From JAABPW01 sp037132275 (GTDB taxonomy: Bacteria; Verrucomicrobiota; Kiritimatiellia; CAIKKV01; CAITUY01): DNA of 45,906 nucleotides. The stretch spans positions 1 through 45,906 of the forward strand of contig JBAXPK010000018.1 of the NCBI GenBank assembly GCA_037132275.1, read 5' to 3'. A program made the position numbers and the translations under genes. Each line of letters opens with the position of its first letter. Positions within the stretch are counted from its first letter, which is position 1. The notes beneath the pieces are model-generated. The model ran no database searches, was not told the origin of the DNA, and was given only the letters and a program-made list of their open reading frames with translations. This document shows positions 32,584 to 41,709 of the stretch, one piece after another.

Positions 32584-33797
32584 CAACAAGCGCAGATATC
32601 ATAACCAAATACCAGAAATACGTAATTCCCACCTATGCCACCCCCAACCTGGTGCTCGTCAAGGGCAAAGGCTCCCGCGTCTGGGATAACGACGGCAAAG
32701 TGTACATGGACTTTGTCGGCGGAATCGCCTGCCAGAACGTCGGTCACTGCCATCCCAAGGTGGTGCAGGCCATCCAGAACCAGGCAGCCAAACTGATGCA
32801 TGTCTCAAACCTTTATAACAACGAGTATCATGGCACGCTGGCCGAGAAACTCTCCACCCTCTCCGGGCTGGGCGGAAAATGTTTCTTCTGCAACTCCGGC
32901 GCGGAGGCCAACGAGGCCCTGATCAAGCTCGCCCGCCTGTGGGGCAGCGATGAAGGCAAATACGAGATCGTCTCGATGAAGAATTCCTTCCACGGCCGTA
33001 CGCTGGCCACCCTGGCCGCGACCGGCCAAACCAAGTACCAGGACGGGTTCGAGCCCATGCCCGACGGGTTCCTCTATGCCGAGATCAACGATCTTGAGTC
33101 GGTCAACAAGGTTGTCAGCGGCCGCACTGCCGCCATCCTCGTCGAGGCCATCCAGGGCGAAGGCGGAGTGATCGCAGCCACGCCGGAATTCATGAAGGGA
33201 CTGCGCGCCCTCTGCGACGAAAAGCAAATCCTGCTGTTCTGCGACGAAGTCCAGTGCGGCCTTGGCCGCACGGGACACTGGTTCGGCTTCCAGGCCTCGG
33301 GCGTGTTGCCTGACGCCTTCTCGCTGGCCAAGTCGCTTGGCAGCGGCTATCCCATCGGCGCCATCGTGACGAACGCGAAATTGGCAGATGTTTTCCAGCC
33401 TGGGAAACATGCCAGCACCTTCGGCGCCTCGCCCCTGGCCTGTACCGCCGCTCTCGCAACCCTCGGCGTAATCGAGGAGGAGAAACTCGTCGCGCATGCC
33501 GCCGAGATGGGCAAGAACTTTGCGGAAGGCCTCCAGGAATTCGTCGAGGCATACGAGCACGTCAAGGAGGTTCGCCAATACGGTCTGATGATCGGGCTCG
33601 TCCTGGACCAGTCAGCCAAACCGGTTTGCCAGTCGCTGCGCGACATGGGCCTGCTCGCCATTCCCACCGGGGAGAACGTTGTCCGCTTCCTCCCGCCGCT
33701 GAACATCAAGAGCGGCGATATTGACGAGGCGCTGGACATCATTGACGACGCCCTTGCCGATATGCACGGCGTGGAACGCGCCTCGGACGACGAATAA
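32580..33797 (+). CDS. argD: Acetylornithine aminotransferase
   Basis: A 405-residue class III PLP aminotransferase. FVGGIACQNVGHCHPKV, FFCNSGAEANEALIKLAR, VEAIQGEGGV, LLFCDEVQCGLGRTG and the PLP lysine in SLAKSLGSGYPIGA are all present in order. It makes N-acetylornithine from the semialdehyde and glutamate. Since argC and argF are not here, those steps are coded elsewhere. Overlaps argB by 4 bases (ATGA). Confidence 0.94.
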   Translation: MTTSADIITKYQKYVIPTYATPNLVLVKGKGSRVWDNDGKVYMDFVGGIACQNVGHCHPKVVQAIQNQAAKLMHVSNLYNNEYHGTLAEKLSTLSGLGGKCFFCNSGAEANEALIKLARLWGSDEGKYEIVSMKNSFHGRTLATLAATGQTKYQDGFEPMPDGFLYAEINDLESVNKVVSGRTAAILVEAIQGEGGVIAATPEFMKGLRALCDEKQILLFCDEVQCGLGRTGHWFGFQASGVLPDAFSLAKSLGSGYPIGAIVTNAKLADVFQPGKHASTFGASPLACTAALATLGVIEEEKLVAHAAEMGKNFAEGLQEFVEAYEHVKEVRQYGLMIGLVLDQSAKPVCQSLRDMGLLAIPTGENVVRFLPPLNIKSGDIDEALDIIDDALADMHGVERASDDE

Positions 33798-33820
33798 GCC
33801 CGCAGGGGAGAACAGTCATC

Positions 33821-35053
33821 ATGGTCATCACGGATCTTAAGGGCAAAAAGGTTGGCGTGTGTGTCTCGGGCGGGCTCGATAGCCGCACCATCACGAAAAA
33901 GATGGTCGAAATGGGTGTCAATGTCACCTGCTTCACCGCAGACCTCGGCCAACCTGACGAGATTGATATCACCGATATCCGCAAAAAAATGGATCCCTGC
34001 GGAGCCAAGACGTTCATCGTCGACTTGAAAAAAGAGATGGCCGAGGCCTGTTTCGACGTCATCAAGGCTCAGGCCATGTATGACGGCGGCTACTGGAATT
34101 CCACCGGTATCGCCCGCGCCGTCACCGTCCGGGGTCTGATACCCGCCATGAAACAGCACGGCTGCACCGTTTTGACCCATGGCGCCACCGGCCGCGGCAA
34201 CGACCAGATGCGATTCGAGCGCTACACGAATGTTCTGGCGCCGGACATGAAGGTCTATGCCCCGTGGCGTGACCCCGCCCTCCTGAAGGAGTTTGCCGGC
34301 CGCACCCAGATGGCCGAGTACCTTGCCAAGTTCGGTATCCAGGCCACCGTCGGTGGGAAGAAACGTTATTCGACCGACGCCAATCTCGCGGGGCTGTCCC
34401 ACGAGGCCGAGGATCTGGAAAGCATCGAAACCCCCTGCACCATCGTCGAGACTACGATGGGCGTGTGGCCACAGCAGGCGCCCAATGCCGTCGAGGATGT
34501 CACCATGACCTTCGAGAATGCCCGCTGCGTGGCCATCAATGGCCGCACGGTGACGCCCCTAGAGGCCATGGTTGAAGCCAACCGTCTGGGTGGTCGCAAT
34601 GGCATCGGCATGAAAAATGCCCTTGAAAACCGCATTATCGGCACCAAAAGCCGCGGGGTTTATGAAGCGCCCGGCATGGAACTGCTCGGCACCGCCGTAC
34701 GCCAGCTTTACCAGGCCGTGATGGATCGCCGTTCCACCCTGCTCTTCCAACAACTCTCGAAACTGGTGGCCGACCAGATTTACGACGGCCGGTATTTTGA
34801 TCCGGTCACCCGCGCCGCCATGGCCGCCATCGACGTGATGGCCGCCCCGGCATCCGGTAGCGTCACGCTTGGACTTTACAAGGGCAACCTATTCTTCATG
34901 AGCATGACCGGCTGTGCCGGCTCGCTTTATAACGAGGCCGACTCCTCGATGGAAGCCAGCGCCGGTTTGAACCCGGTCAGTTCGCAGGGCTTCGCGGAGA
35001 TCCAGAGTGTCGAGGCCCTCTCCCTGGCCAAGGCAGGGCAGATCAAGGCATGA
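33821..35053 (+). CDS. argG: Argininosuccinate synthase
   Basis: A 410-residue ligase joining citrulline and aspartate with ATP. The PP-loop is SGGLDSRT (16-23), where most ArgG have SGGLDTS, so two residues differ at the phosphate loop. Other blocks are LTHGATGRGNDQMRFE, YAPWRDP, YSTDANLAGLSHEAEDLE, GGRNGIGMKNALENRIIGTKSRGVYEAPG and the C-terminal half with YNEADSSMEAS. The gene follows argD by 23 bases and overlaps thiD by 4. Function is safe; it belongs to a divergent branch of the family. Confidence 0.93.
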   Translation: MVITDLKGKKVGVCVSGGLDSRTITKKMVEMGVNVTCFTADLGQPDEIDITDIRKKMDPCGAKTFIVDLKKEMAEACFDVIKAQAMYDGGYWNSTGIARAVTVRGLIPAMKQHGCTVLTHGATGRGNDQMRFERYTNVLAPDMKVYAPWRDPALLKEFAGRTQMAEYLAKFGIQATVGGKKRYSTDANLAGLSHEAEDLESIETPCTIVETTMGVWPQQAPNAVEDVTMTFENARCVAINGRTVTPLEAMVEANRLGGRNGIGMKNALENRIIGTKSRGVYEAPGMELLGTAVRQLYQAVMDRRSTLLFQQLSKLVADQIYDGRYFDPVTRAAMAAIDVMAAPASGSVTLGLYKGNLFFMSMTGCAGSLYNEADSSMEASAGLNPVSSQGFAEIQSVEALSLAKAGQIKA

Positions 35054-35790
35054 AAAACCTCCCGGTAGCCCTCACCATTGCCGGCTCTGACAGCGGCGGC
35101 GGGGCTGGCATCCAGGCTGACCTCAAAACCTTCACGGCTCTGGGGGTTTTCGGTGTCTCTGCCATTACCTGCATCACCGCCCAGAATCCGAACGCCATCA
35201 CCGGTATTGAGACCGTATCCCCCAAACTCATTGCCGCCCAGATCAAGGCTGTTACAGGGGGCTTCCAAGTCGTCGCCTCCAAAACCGGCATGTTATTCTC
35301 GGCGGACATTATCCACACCGTTGCTAAATCGCTGAAAAGCGTTCATCACGGCCCGTTGATTGTGGATCCAGTGATGGTGGCTACGTCCGGAACCCGGCTC
35401 CTCAAGCAGGACGCCATGCTGGCGCTGTTCCGCGAGATCCTACCGCTCGCCACGGTCATCACGCCCAATTTGGATGAGGCCGAAATCCTGGCCGGGTGCA
35501 GGATTCACTCATTGAAGGAACTCCAGATGGCGGCGCGGGTGATTGCCAAGCGATTCGGGGCCGCCTGCGTGGCCAAAGGCGGTCATCTTGAAGGGGGCAA
35601 GGCCGTGGATGTGCTGTGCGTGGACAATGAGATCACGCTCTACACCGCCCCCCGGGTTCGTCGGCGCGGCACACATGGCACCGGCTGTATGTTTTCGGCC
35701 GCCCTGACGGCCGCTCTGGCCAAGGGCGAAGACCTGCACGAGGCCGTCGCCATCGCCAAACATTTCGTCACCACCGCCATTGGCTCATAA
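35050..35790 (+). CDS. thiD: Hydroxymethylpyrimidine/phosphomethylpyrimidine kinase
   Basis: A 246-residue ribokinase-fold kinase of thiamine synthesis. The substrate motif is IAGSDSGGGAGIQAD (10-24) and the catalytic motif GTHGTGCMFSAALTAAL is near the C-terminus. PVMVATSGTRLL and TPNLDEAEIL are also typical. It makes HMP diphosphate from HMP. Its overlap with argG (ATGA) puts it in the arginine operon although the pathways are unrelated. No other thi gene is in the window. Confidence 0.93.
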   Translation: MKNLPVALTIAGSDSGGGAGIQADLKTFTALGVFGVSAITCITAQNPNAITGIETVSPKLIAAQIKAVTGGFQVVASKTGMLFSADIIHTVAKSLKSVHHGPLIVDPVMVATSGTRLLKQDAMLALFREILPLATVITPNLDEAEILAGCRIHSLKELQMAARVIAKRFGAACVAKGGHLEGGKAVDVLCVDNEITLYTAPRVRRRGTHGTGCMFSAALTAALAKGEDLHEAVAIAKHFVTTAIGS

Positions 35791-35792
35791 TT

Positions 35793-35821
35793 TTGATTGC
35801 CCCCCCCCTTTTTTTTTCATA
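35793..35821 (+). promoter_or_regulatory. C9-T9 homopolymer tract in a possible promoter spacer
   Basis: TTGATT (35793-35798), then nine C (35800-35808) and nine T (35809-35817), then a weak -10, TTCATA (35816-35821). The tract lies 43 bases before the TPR gene that heads a long operon. Adjoining homopolymers of this length are prone to slippage. Confidence 0.4.
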
Positions 35822-35860
35822 CCTTTTCACATTCGAGGCGGCCTGGGATAAAAGCCATAA

Positions 35861-38647
35861 ATGAGAATTTCTGAATCTAAACAGAAGCGGAATTATTCAC
35901 TGTTGGTCATTTCGATCACAGTCTGCCTGCTCGCCACACCCTGGGTTGCCTCCGCCCAGGATACCCCGCGCGAAGTCCGCTCCAAAGCCATGACGGCTCT
36001 CTCCCAAGGAGCCTATGCCGATGCCGTTGGTTATCTCCAACAGCTCGTGGAGTGGTATGGATCGAGCAAGAAAGATACCACCCTGTCCGAGATGGAGATG
36101 GTCTACTTCACCCTCGGAACCGCCCATTTCTTCCTCGGCCAATTTCCGGAAGCGCGGGAAGCCTTCACGACCTATACCCAGAAATACCGGAGCGGGGTCA
36201 AAACACAGGACGCCTCCGTCTACATCGCTGACTGCTTCCGGTTCGAGGAACGCTATGGCGACGCCCTGCGGGCGTATAATCTGGCCCTCAAAAAATTTCC
36301 GATCCAGGGCGACCTCAAGGCGGATGTATACACCTCGATCGCCCGCTGCTATCTGGCCCAGGATAAGTGGGACAAGGCTATCCCGATTCTTCGCAAACTC
36401 TATGAAATCGCCCCGGATTTTACCCGGCGCAACTGGGCGGCTTCCCTGATGACCACCGCCTTCCTCAAGGAAATGGAATTGGAGAAGGTCTACCGGCTTG
36501 TGCCTTATCTCCTGACCCCCAATTCGTTTGCCGGACGCAATGTTGCCTTTAACATGGCAGCCATTGAGGCCGGCGACAATCTGTTCGCCGACGAAAAATA
36601 CCGGGATGCCCTCTGGGTCTATCGCCTGGTCTATCCCCATGATGTATTGCTGGCACGCAGCCAGCAGTATCTGGAATCCCTGCAAAAAAAGGCCGACCGC
36701 CTGAAGCGCTCCACGGAAAACCCGCGCGATCTGATGCGGGTACAGGAATCCATCGGGGAACTGGAATCCGAGATCAAGGCGCTGGGCACCATCGAAAACT
36801 ACGACACGGAACTGTTTTTCCGCATGGCCCGTTCGTACATGGAAATCCGCCGGTATCGCGAGGCGCGCGACCTCTTCATCTATCTGGCGGACTCCGTCCC
36901 TGAACCTCGCGCCAACGAGGCGCTGTTCCTCGCCTTCCAGTGCGCTGCAAGGATCGTTCCCCAGGAACAGGCGATCGAACTGGGGCTTCGCTTCATGGAG
37001 AAGTACCCGGCCAAGGAATACTATGACGATGTCTCCATCATGGTGGGCCAGATGTATTCCAAGCAGGAGGACTGGCCTCACGTCATCAGCCTCCTGACCA
37101 AGGCGCTGGAAATAAGCCCCCGTCATACCCAGGGCGCCGAGTGCATGTTCCTGATCGGGTACGCGTCCTTTATGGAGGAGAAATTCGAGGAGTGCGCGAG
37201 TTGGCTGAAAAAGATGAACGTCACGTTCCCCGGCAATCCCCGCGAACCCGATGGCACCTACTGGATCGGCATGTCGGAGATGTTCATGCAGAAGTTCGAG
37301 GCGGCCATTGTCGAGTTCGACATGATCCTCAATACGTTCAAGGATTCCCCCTATGTCGTGGACGCCAAGTTCCGGCGCGCCGTCTGCGATTTCGGGCTGA
37401 GCCGGCTCCCCGAAGCCGAGAAGCAATTCGATGAATTTGTAACCCTCTACCCCACCAATCCGCTGTGTGGGGAAGGCTATATGATGCTGGGCGATACCGC
37501 CGCCGCCCGCGCAGACCTGCCGAGGGCGGTCGACTGTTATCTCCAGGTTCCCCGATATGAGGTCAACATCGAATTCTACAACTACTCGGCCTTTAAGGCC
37601 GGCGAGATCTTGTGCGAACTGCGCAAGTTCCCGGAGTGCATCGCCCACTTCAAGAGTTACATCAAGCAGAACCGCGAGGGGTGCAACATCCCGCAGGCCA
37701 TTTACTGGATCGGAACCGCCATGCGTAACGCCGGGGAACAGCGCGGGGTTCTTGAATTCTTCCGGGATGCGGTGGCACGCTACGGCACTGACCGCAAGGC
37801 CCTGGGAATTGACCTGATCATCGAGGAATGGATCGGGCAGGGCAAAACGGCGGACAAAACAGTATCCGGCTACGCCTGGAAACAGATGGAAGATCTATGC
37901 CAGCAGGCGGAAAAAGACCATCAGAGCTCACTCGTGCTCCGACTGAAGCGGGCCATGCTGTACAAACCCGGAATCACGGAGGAAGAGAAAAACGCCCTCA
38001 TGCAGCAATTGATCCAGGCAGCTAACCTCACCAACGCCAGTTCGGGTGTTCTGGAACTGATTCTGGATGAAGCCCAGAAACGGCAGGATTCAGCCCTGGC
38101 CATTGCCACCGCACAAATCATCATCAAGGATTTCACCGAAACCGACACAGCCCTCAGCGCACGCATGGTTCTCGCCAAGTATGCCATCGAGGACAAAAAC
38201 TATAAAACCGCCATCAAACATCTGAACATCGTCAAGGAAGTCTATGCTACGGCGCCGGAGGCGGGTCAGGCGCTCCAGTTGCTCGGCGACCTGTACATCA
38301 AAATGAGCAAGTTCACCGAGGCGGACGAGTGCTTCAAATCCATCACCGCCGTCAAGGAATGGAAAGGGCTCTGGCCCCCCGCCCTCTTCGGACGGGGCGA
38401 GTGCGCGCGTCTCCAGCGAAACCTGGAGCAGGCATGCGCCTATTATGAACGCATTTATGTCATGTACAGCAAATTCACCCAGTGGAGCGCGAAGGCTTAT
38501 CTGGCGCGGGCGGAATGCCTGACCCGGATGCAGCTCTACACCAAGGCGATTGAGACCCTTCAGGAAATGGTGGCCAATCCCGACTACAAGGCGCTTCCGG
38601 AATTCACGGAAGCCGAACAACGTCTGGCCTCCCTATTGAAACGGTGA
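35861..38647 (+). CDS. Large periplasmic TPR-repeat protein
   Basis: A 928-residue exported protein. A signal peptide covers about 1-32 (hydrophobic SLLVISITVCLLATPWVASA, cut near AQD). The rest is helical with many tetratricopeptide-like units, for example YFTLGTAHFFLGQFPEAREAF, YIADCFRFEERYGDALRAYN and LLGDLYIKMSKFTEADECFKSI, spread over the whole length; about twenty units would fit. It resembles YbgF/BamD-like TPR scaffolds found in Tol/Pal or gliding-type systems. It heads an operon with ExbB/ExbD-like genes, so it may be a periplasmic scaffold for a proton-driven envelope machine. No enzyme motif seen. Confidence 0.82.
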   Translation: MRISESKQKRNYSLLVISITVCLLATPWVASAQDTPREVRSKAMTALSQGAYADAVGYLQQLVEWYGSSKKDTTLSEMEMVYFTLGTAHFFLGQFPEAREAFTTYTQKYRSGVKTQDASVYIADCFRFEERYGDALRAYNLALKKFPIQGDLKADVYTSIARCYLAQDKWDKAIPILRKLYEIAPDFTRRNWAASLMTTAFLKEMELEKVYRLVPYLLTPNSFAGRNVAFNMAAIEAGDNLFADEKYRDALWVYRLVYPHDVLLARSQQYLESLQKKADRLKRSTENPRDLMRVQESIGELESEIKALGTIENYDTELFFRMARSYMEIRRYREARDLFIYLADSVPEPRANEALFLAFQCAARIVPQEQAIELGLRFMEKYPAKEYYDDVSIMVGQMYSKQEDWPHVISLLTKALEISPRHTQGAECMFLIGYASFMEEKFEECASWLKKMNVTFPGNPREPDGTYWIGMSEMFMQKFEAAIVEFDMILNTFKDSPYVVDAKFRRAVCDFGLSRLPEAEKQFDEFVTLYPTNPLCGEGYMMLGDTAAARADLPRAVDCYLQVPRYEVNIEFYNYSAFKAGEILCELRKFPECIAHFKSYIKQNREGCNIPQAIYWIGTAMRNAGEQRGVLEFFRDAVARYGTDRKALGIDLIIEEWIGQGKTADKTVSGYAWKQMEDLCQQAEKDHQSSLVLRLKRAMLYKPGITEEEKNALMQQLIQAANLTNASSGVLELILDEAQKRQDSALAIATAQIIIKDFTETDTALSARMVLAKYAIEDKNYKTAIKHLNIVKEVYATAPEAGQALQLLGDLYIKMSKFTEADECFKSITAVKEWKGLWPPALFGRGECARLQRNLEQACAYYERIYVMYSKFTQWSAKAYLARAECLTRMQLYTKAIETLQEMVANPDYKALPEFTEAEQRLASLLKR

Positions 38648-38648
38648 T

Positions 38649-39890
38649 ATGAAACAAAACTCATTAACGGGCATGATCGTGGCGACGCTGGCAGGCGCCT
38701 TGTGCGCTACAGCGCAGACCGGGATCACCACGGCGGCCACGTCACCAGCTTCAACCGTGATCCTCGCCGTTTTGCACCACGACAAGAATACTCTGGATGC
38801 CGAACTCGTCGGCCGCCAGGGTAACAAACTCTTCTACCGCGAGCAGGGCGGACCCAAGGAAGCATCCCTGACTATGAGCCTGGATAAGATCACCGGGATT
38901 GACTTCGAGTTCAAGTTCGAGGACGACACCTTCAGCCGGGCGCTCTCGACCCGAAACTGGAGCGTGGTGGCCGCCACGCTATGGCCGATGGTCACCCCCT
39001 TGATGCCCTATCTCGATATCAAGGATAACAATGCCGTCAGTTATGCCTACACCCTGGCAAACGCCATGGTCAAGGTCGCCGATGGCTTCCGGAAGACCCG
39101 TACCGATGACAAGGCGTCGCGCCTGTACATAGAGGCGGATAAACTACTGAACAGTCTGGCCGCCGCGGAATGGTTCGAGGACGCCGATTCGGCCCGACTG
39201 AAAGCCGTCCTGTGCCAAATCGCCCTGACCAACTACCCGCAGGCGGAACTACAATTCAAGGCGGCCCACGTTCCGGAAATCGGCGATGCCGCGATGGGAC
39301 TTTACTGGTATACCCAGGCCATTCTGAAACAGGCCCGGGGCGAGACGCGCAACGCCATGAATGCCGTGATTCGCTCCCTGGTCTTCGAGAACAAGGATGT
39401 GGATGTCTTCCCCGATGCCCTGATGCTGTCCGGCCGGCTCTACGAAGCCCTGATGGAACCCTACCGGGCTCGGGATGTCTATTTCGAAATTGCCAAACTT
39501 TTCCCGGACACCGAGTGGGCCAAATCCGCCCGTGAGCGCCTGCAATATGTCATGGACAAGGGCTTGACCAAGAGCAAGGAAAAGTCAGACATTGAGGTGG
39601 TATTCTTTGGTTTGAACGAGGATGTGAACGCAAGGGCCACAGCATTTCTCAAAGGTGATGACCGGGCACCCATCATGGATGAATCCGACACCACGATTGA
39701 CGTCGATGAAGCGGATATGCAATCCGGCAAGAAAGGGGAAGCTGCGGCCGATACCGATGCGACCGCGCCGCCTCCGGATCCCGGGGATGCCCCCGCCGTC
39801 ACCACCAGCGCAGCGGATGCGGCCCGCAAGGCCGGTCGCATCAGCGCGGGAGCCCGGGTGCCGCCCAAAACACCGGTCGTGGGCCAATGA
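38649..39890 (+). CDS. Exported protein of unknown function with TPR-like helices
   Basis: A 413-residue protein with a signal peptide (about 1-22, GMIVATLAGALCATAQ). Residues about 35-85 look like a small beta domain (ILAVLHHDKNTLDAELVG, NKLFYREQ). A helical, TPR-like middle part follows (QAILKQARGETRNAMNAV, then SGRLYEALMEPYRARDVYFEI), and the C-terminal 90 residues are low-complexity, rich in Ala, Asp, Pro and Lys. The gene follows the large TPR gene by one base, so the two products probably work together in the periplasm. I recognise no family. Confidence 0.75.
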   Translation: MKQNSLTGMIVATLAGALCATAQTGITTAATSPASTVILAVLHHDKNTLDAELVGRQGNKLFYREQGGPKEASLTMSLDKITGIDFEFKFEDDTFSRALSTRNWSVVAATLWPMVTPLMPYLDIKDNNAVSYAYTLANAMVKVADGFRKTRTDDKASRLYIEADKLLNSLAAAEWFEDADSARLKAVLCQIALTNYPQAELQFKAAHVPEIGDAAMGLYWYTQAILKQARGETRNAMNAVIRSLVFENKDVDVFPDALMLSGRLYEALMEPYRARDVYFEIAKLFPDTEWAKSARERLQYVMDKGLTKSKEKSDIEVVFFGLNEDVNARATAFLKGDDRAPIMDESDTTIDVDEADMQSGKKGEAAADTDATAPPPDPGDAPAVTTSAADAARKAGRISAGARVPPKTPVVGQ

Positions 39891-39958
39891 TTTCGCGAAG
39901 GAACAATAACGAATAAAGTTTATCGAAAAGTCGTAGAGAAAGCAGTAAGGAGAATGAT

Positions 39959-40768
39959 ATGAGAAAGACACTAGCCGTCCTGATCTTGGCATCTGTTATG
40001 TGCGTTGGGATTCAACACGCCGTTCTGGCGCAAACGGGCCAGACGGCCGCCGCGGAGGGATCCGAACTCAAAGTGCAGCATACCACGACCCTGTGGGATA
40101 TGATCAAATCCGGCGGCTGGGCAATGTATCCGCTTGGCGCCTGTTCGTTCATCACGGTGTCCCTGGCCTTCATTAATTTCCAGCGCGTGAACCCCAAGAA
40201 ACTGATTCCGCCTGTCCTTCTGGCCCAGATGAAAAATTCAGCCGCAAACGGGGATGCCAATCAACTTTGGCAGCTCGCGTCTTCCACCAGCACGCTGTTC
40301 ACCACGTCCCTGGCGGCCGGCTTAAAACATTTCAACCCTGATGACCTGGCGGGCTGTCGCGAAAAAATGGAAGCCGCCATCTCGGAAACTGCGGGCCGCG
40401 AGGAATCGCGCTATGGGTTTTATGTGAACTTTCTGGCGCTCATGACCTCCATGTCACCCATGTGGGGGCTGCTGGGTACCGTCAGCGGCATGATTGGCGC
40501 CTTTTCAAAAATCGGCGCCGGTGGCATGGGCAAGCCCGAGCTGCTCGCCCAAAACATCGGGGAAGCCCTCGTGTGTACGGCGTCAGGCCTGCTCATCGCC
40601 ATCTCCGCCATGGGCTTGTATTTCTTTTTCAGGAACGTCCTGAACACCACGATGAAAGAGGCGGAAGGCGAGTTTACGGACATTCTCGATAGCATCACCG
40701 GGGTTACCACCACCCGCTACGCTGCCGCAGAACCGGCCGCTGCGGCAGAGGCGCCCGCCTCCAAGTAG
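39959..40768 (+). CDS. MotA/TolQ/ExbB proton-channel family protein
   Basis: A 269-residue inner-membrane protein. A cleavable-looking signal sequence (about 1-24) precedes the first ExbB-type helix (about 46-64, WAMYPLGACSFITVSLAFI). A cytoplasmic part follows, then the conserved pair of helices with MSPMWGLLGTVSGMIGAF (about 162-183) and the last helix (LVCTASGLLIAISAMGLYFFF). The TVSGMI segment matches the pore-lining motif of TolQ/ExbB. An N-terminal extension with signal peptide is common in ExbB proteins of several phyla. AAGGAG precedes the ATG. It forms a proton channel with the two ExbD-like proteins encoded next. Confidence 0.9.
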   Translation: MRKTLAVLILASVMCVGIQHAVLAQTGQTAAAEGSELKVQHTTTLWDMIKSGGWAMYPLGACSFITVSLAFINFQRVNPKKLIPPVLLAQMKNSAANGDANQLWQLASSTSTLFTTSLAAGLKHFNPDDLAGCREKMEAAISETAGREESRYGFYVNFLALMTSMSPMWGLLGTVSGMIGAFSKIGAGGMGKPELLAQNIGEALVCTASGLLIAISAMGLYFFFRNVLNTTMKEAEGEFTDILDSITGVTTTRYAAAEPAAAAEAPASK

Positions 40769-40806
40769 GAACTCTGAGCCCGCAACAAATAAAACGGCAA
40801 TAACGC

Positions 40807-41277
40807 ATGAAAATTAAAGCAGAAAAGGATATCCCGGAGGTTCACATCGAACTGGTGCCTCTGATTGACTGCGTCTTTCTCCTGCTTATTTTCTTCATGA
40901 CGTCAGCCACCATGTCCAAACTGGACGCCCCGGGAGATGTGAAGTTGCCGATTGCTACCAATGCCGCCAAACAGAAGGATCCGAGCCGGCGCGGCATTGT
41001 CAATGTGGTTCAACCGGGATTCAGGACTCCGCAAGGCGAAACCGCCACATTTGAAAAGCAATTCCTCGTGTCCGGGCAACTGGTCAATGAGGAGGGGCTC
41101 ACAAAACTCATGGAGCAGGAGGTCAAGCGGGAACCCAACCTCCGGCTTTACCTGCGCGCCGACCGCAATGTGAAATTTGCGGTAGTCCGCAAGGCCATGG
41201 GAGCCTGCGCCGCCGCCGGAATTTCGGATGTTATTTTCGCCACGTTTCTTCAAGATTTATCGATGGGCAAGGAATAA
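40807..41277 (+). CDS. ExbD/TolR family protein 1
   Basis: A 156-residue protein with one transmembrane helix (about 18-36) carrying the essential Asp21 (LIDCVFLLLIFFM). The periplasmic part is a compact alpha/beta domain (FLVSGQLVNEEGLTKLMEQ, LRLYLRADRNVKFAVVRKAM), as in ExbD and TolR. It is slightly longer than its neighbour because of a loop at 65-85. With the ExbB-like protein it should convert proton flow to mechanical work. Confidence 0.9.
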   Translation: MKIKAEKDIPEVHIELVPLIDCVFLLLIFFMTSATMSKLDAPGDVKLPIATNAAKQKDPSRRGIVNVVQPGFRTPQGETATFEKQFLVSGQLVNEEGLTKLMEQEVKREPNLRLYLRADRNVKFAVVRKAMGACAAAGISDVIFATFLQDLSMGKE

Positions 41278-41280
41278 CCT

Positions 41281-41709
41281 GTGAAAATTAAAGCCGCCAC
41301 GCATGTTGAAGAAGCCCGTATCGACCTTACCCCCATGATCGATACCGTGATGTTTCTGCTGATCTTCTTCATGATCACCACCCGGCTGGGCCAGGAGGAA
41401 ACCGACCTGGGCATCACCCTCCCCGGCATGGTGACCCAAGGTGGCCCGGTGGATATGCCCGATGAACAGGTCATTGAGGTGGACGCCAAGGGCAACGTGG
41501 TGCTCAACGGCCGCGTTTTTGAAGGCAAGACGATGCCAGATCTGGTGGCCACACTGATTCGCTACCGTCTGGCCTCCGAAGCCATGAAAGCAAAGCACAT
41601 GATTACCATTCAAGCCGAAGATACGGCTAATTATGAACGGGTCATTGAGGTCATGAATGCCTGCGCCGGAGCGGGCATCAAGGATGTCACGTTTGGATCG
41701 GGATCATGA
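41281..41709 (+). CDS. ExbD/TolR family protein 2
   Basis: A 142-residue ExbD paralogue that starts at GTG, 3 bases after the first. The helix carries Asp21 (MIDTVMFLLIFFMITT). The periplasmic domain contains VIEVDAKGNVVLNGRVFEG and a late YERVIEVMNACAGAGIKDV block, typical of ExbD. Two different ExbD copies beside one ExbB suggest a mixed ExbD dimer. It overlaps the VWA gene by 4 bases (ATGA). Confidence 0.9.
   Translation: MKIKAATHVEEARIDLTPMIDTVMFLLIFFMITTRLGQEETDLGITLPGMVTQGGPVDMPDEQVIEVDAKGNVVLNGRVFEGKTMPDLVATLIRYRLASEAMKAKHMITIQAEDTANYERVIEVMNACAGAGIKDVTFGSGS

Noticed and set aside
35897..37648. A 583-residue open frame on the minus strand
   Set aside because: It is antisense to the large TPR gene, which has a signal peptide and clear repeats; the antisense product has no recognisable domain. 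A product of G+C-rich codon bias.
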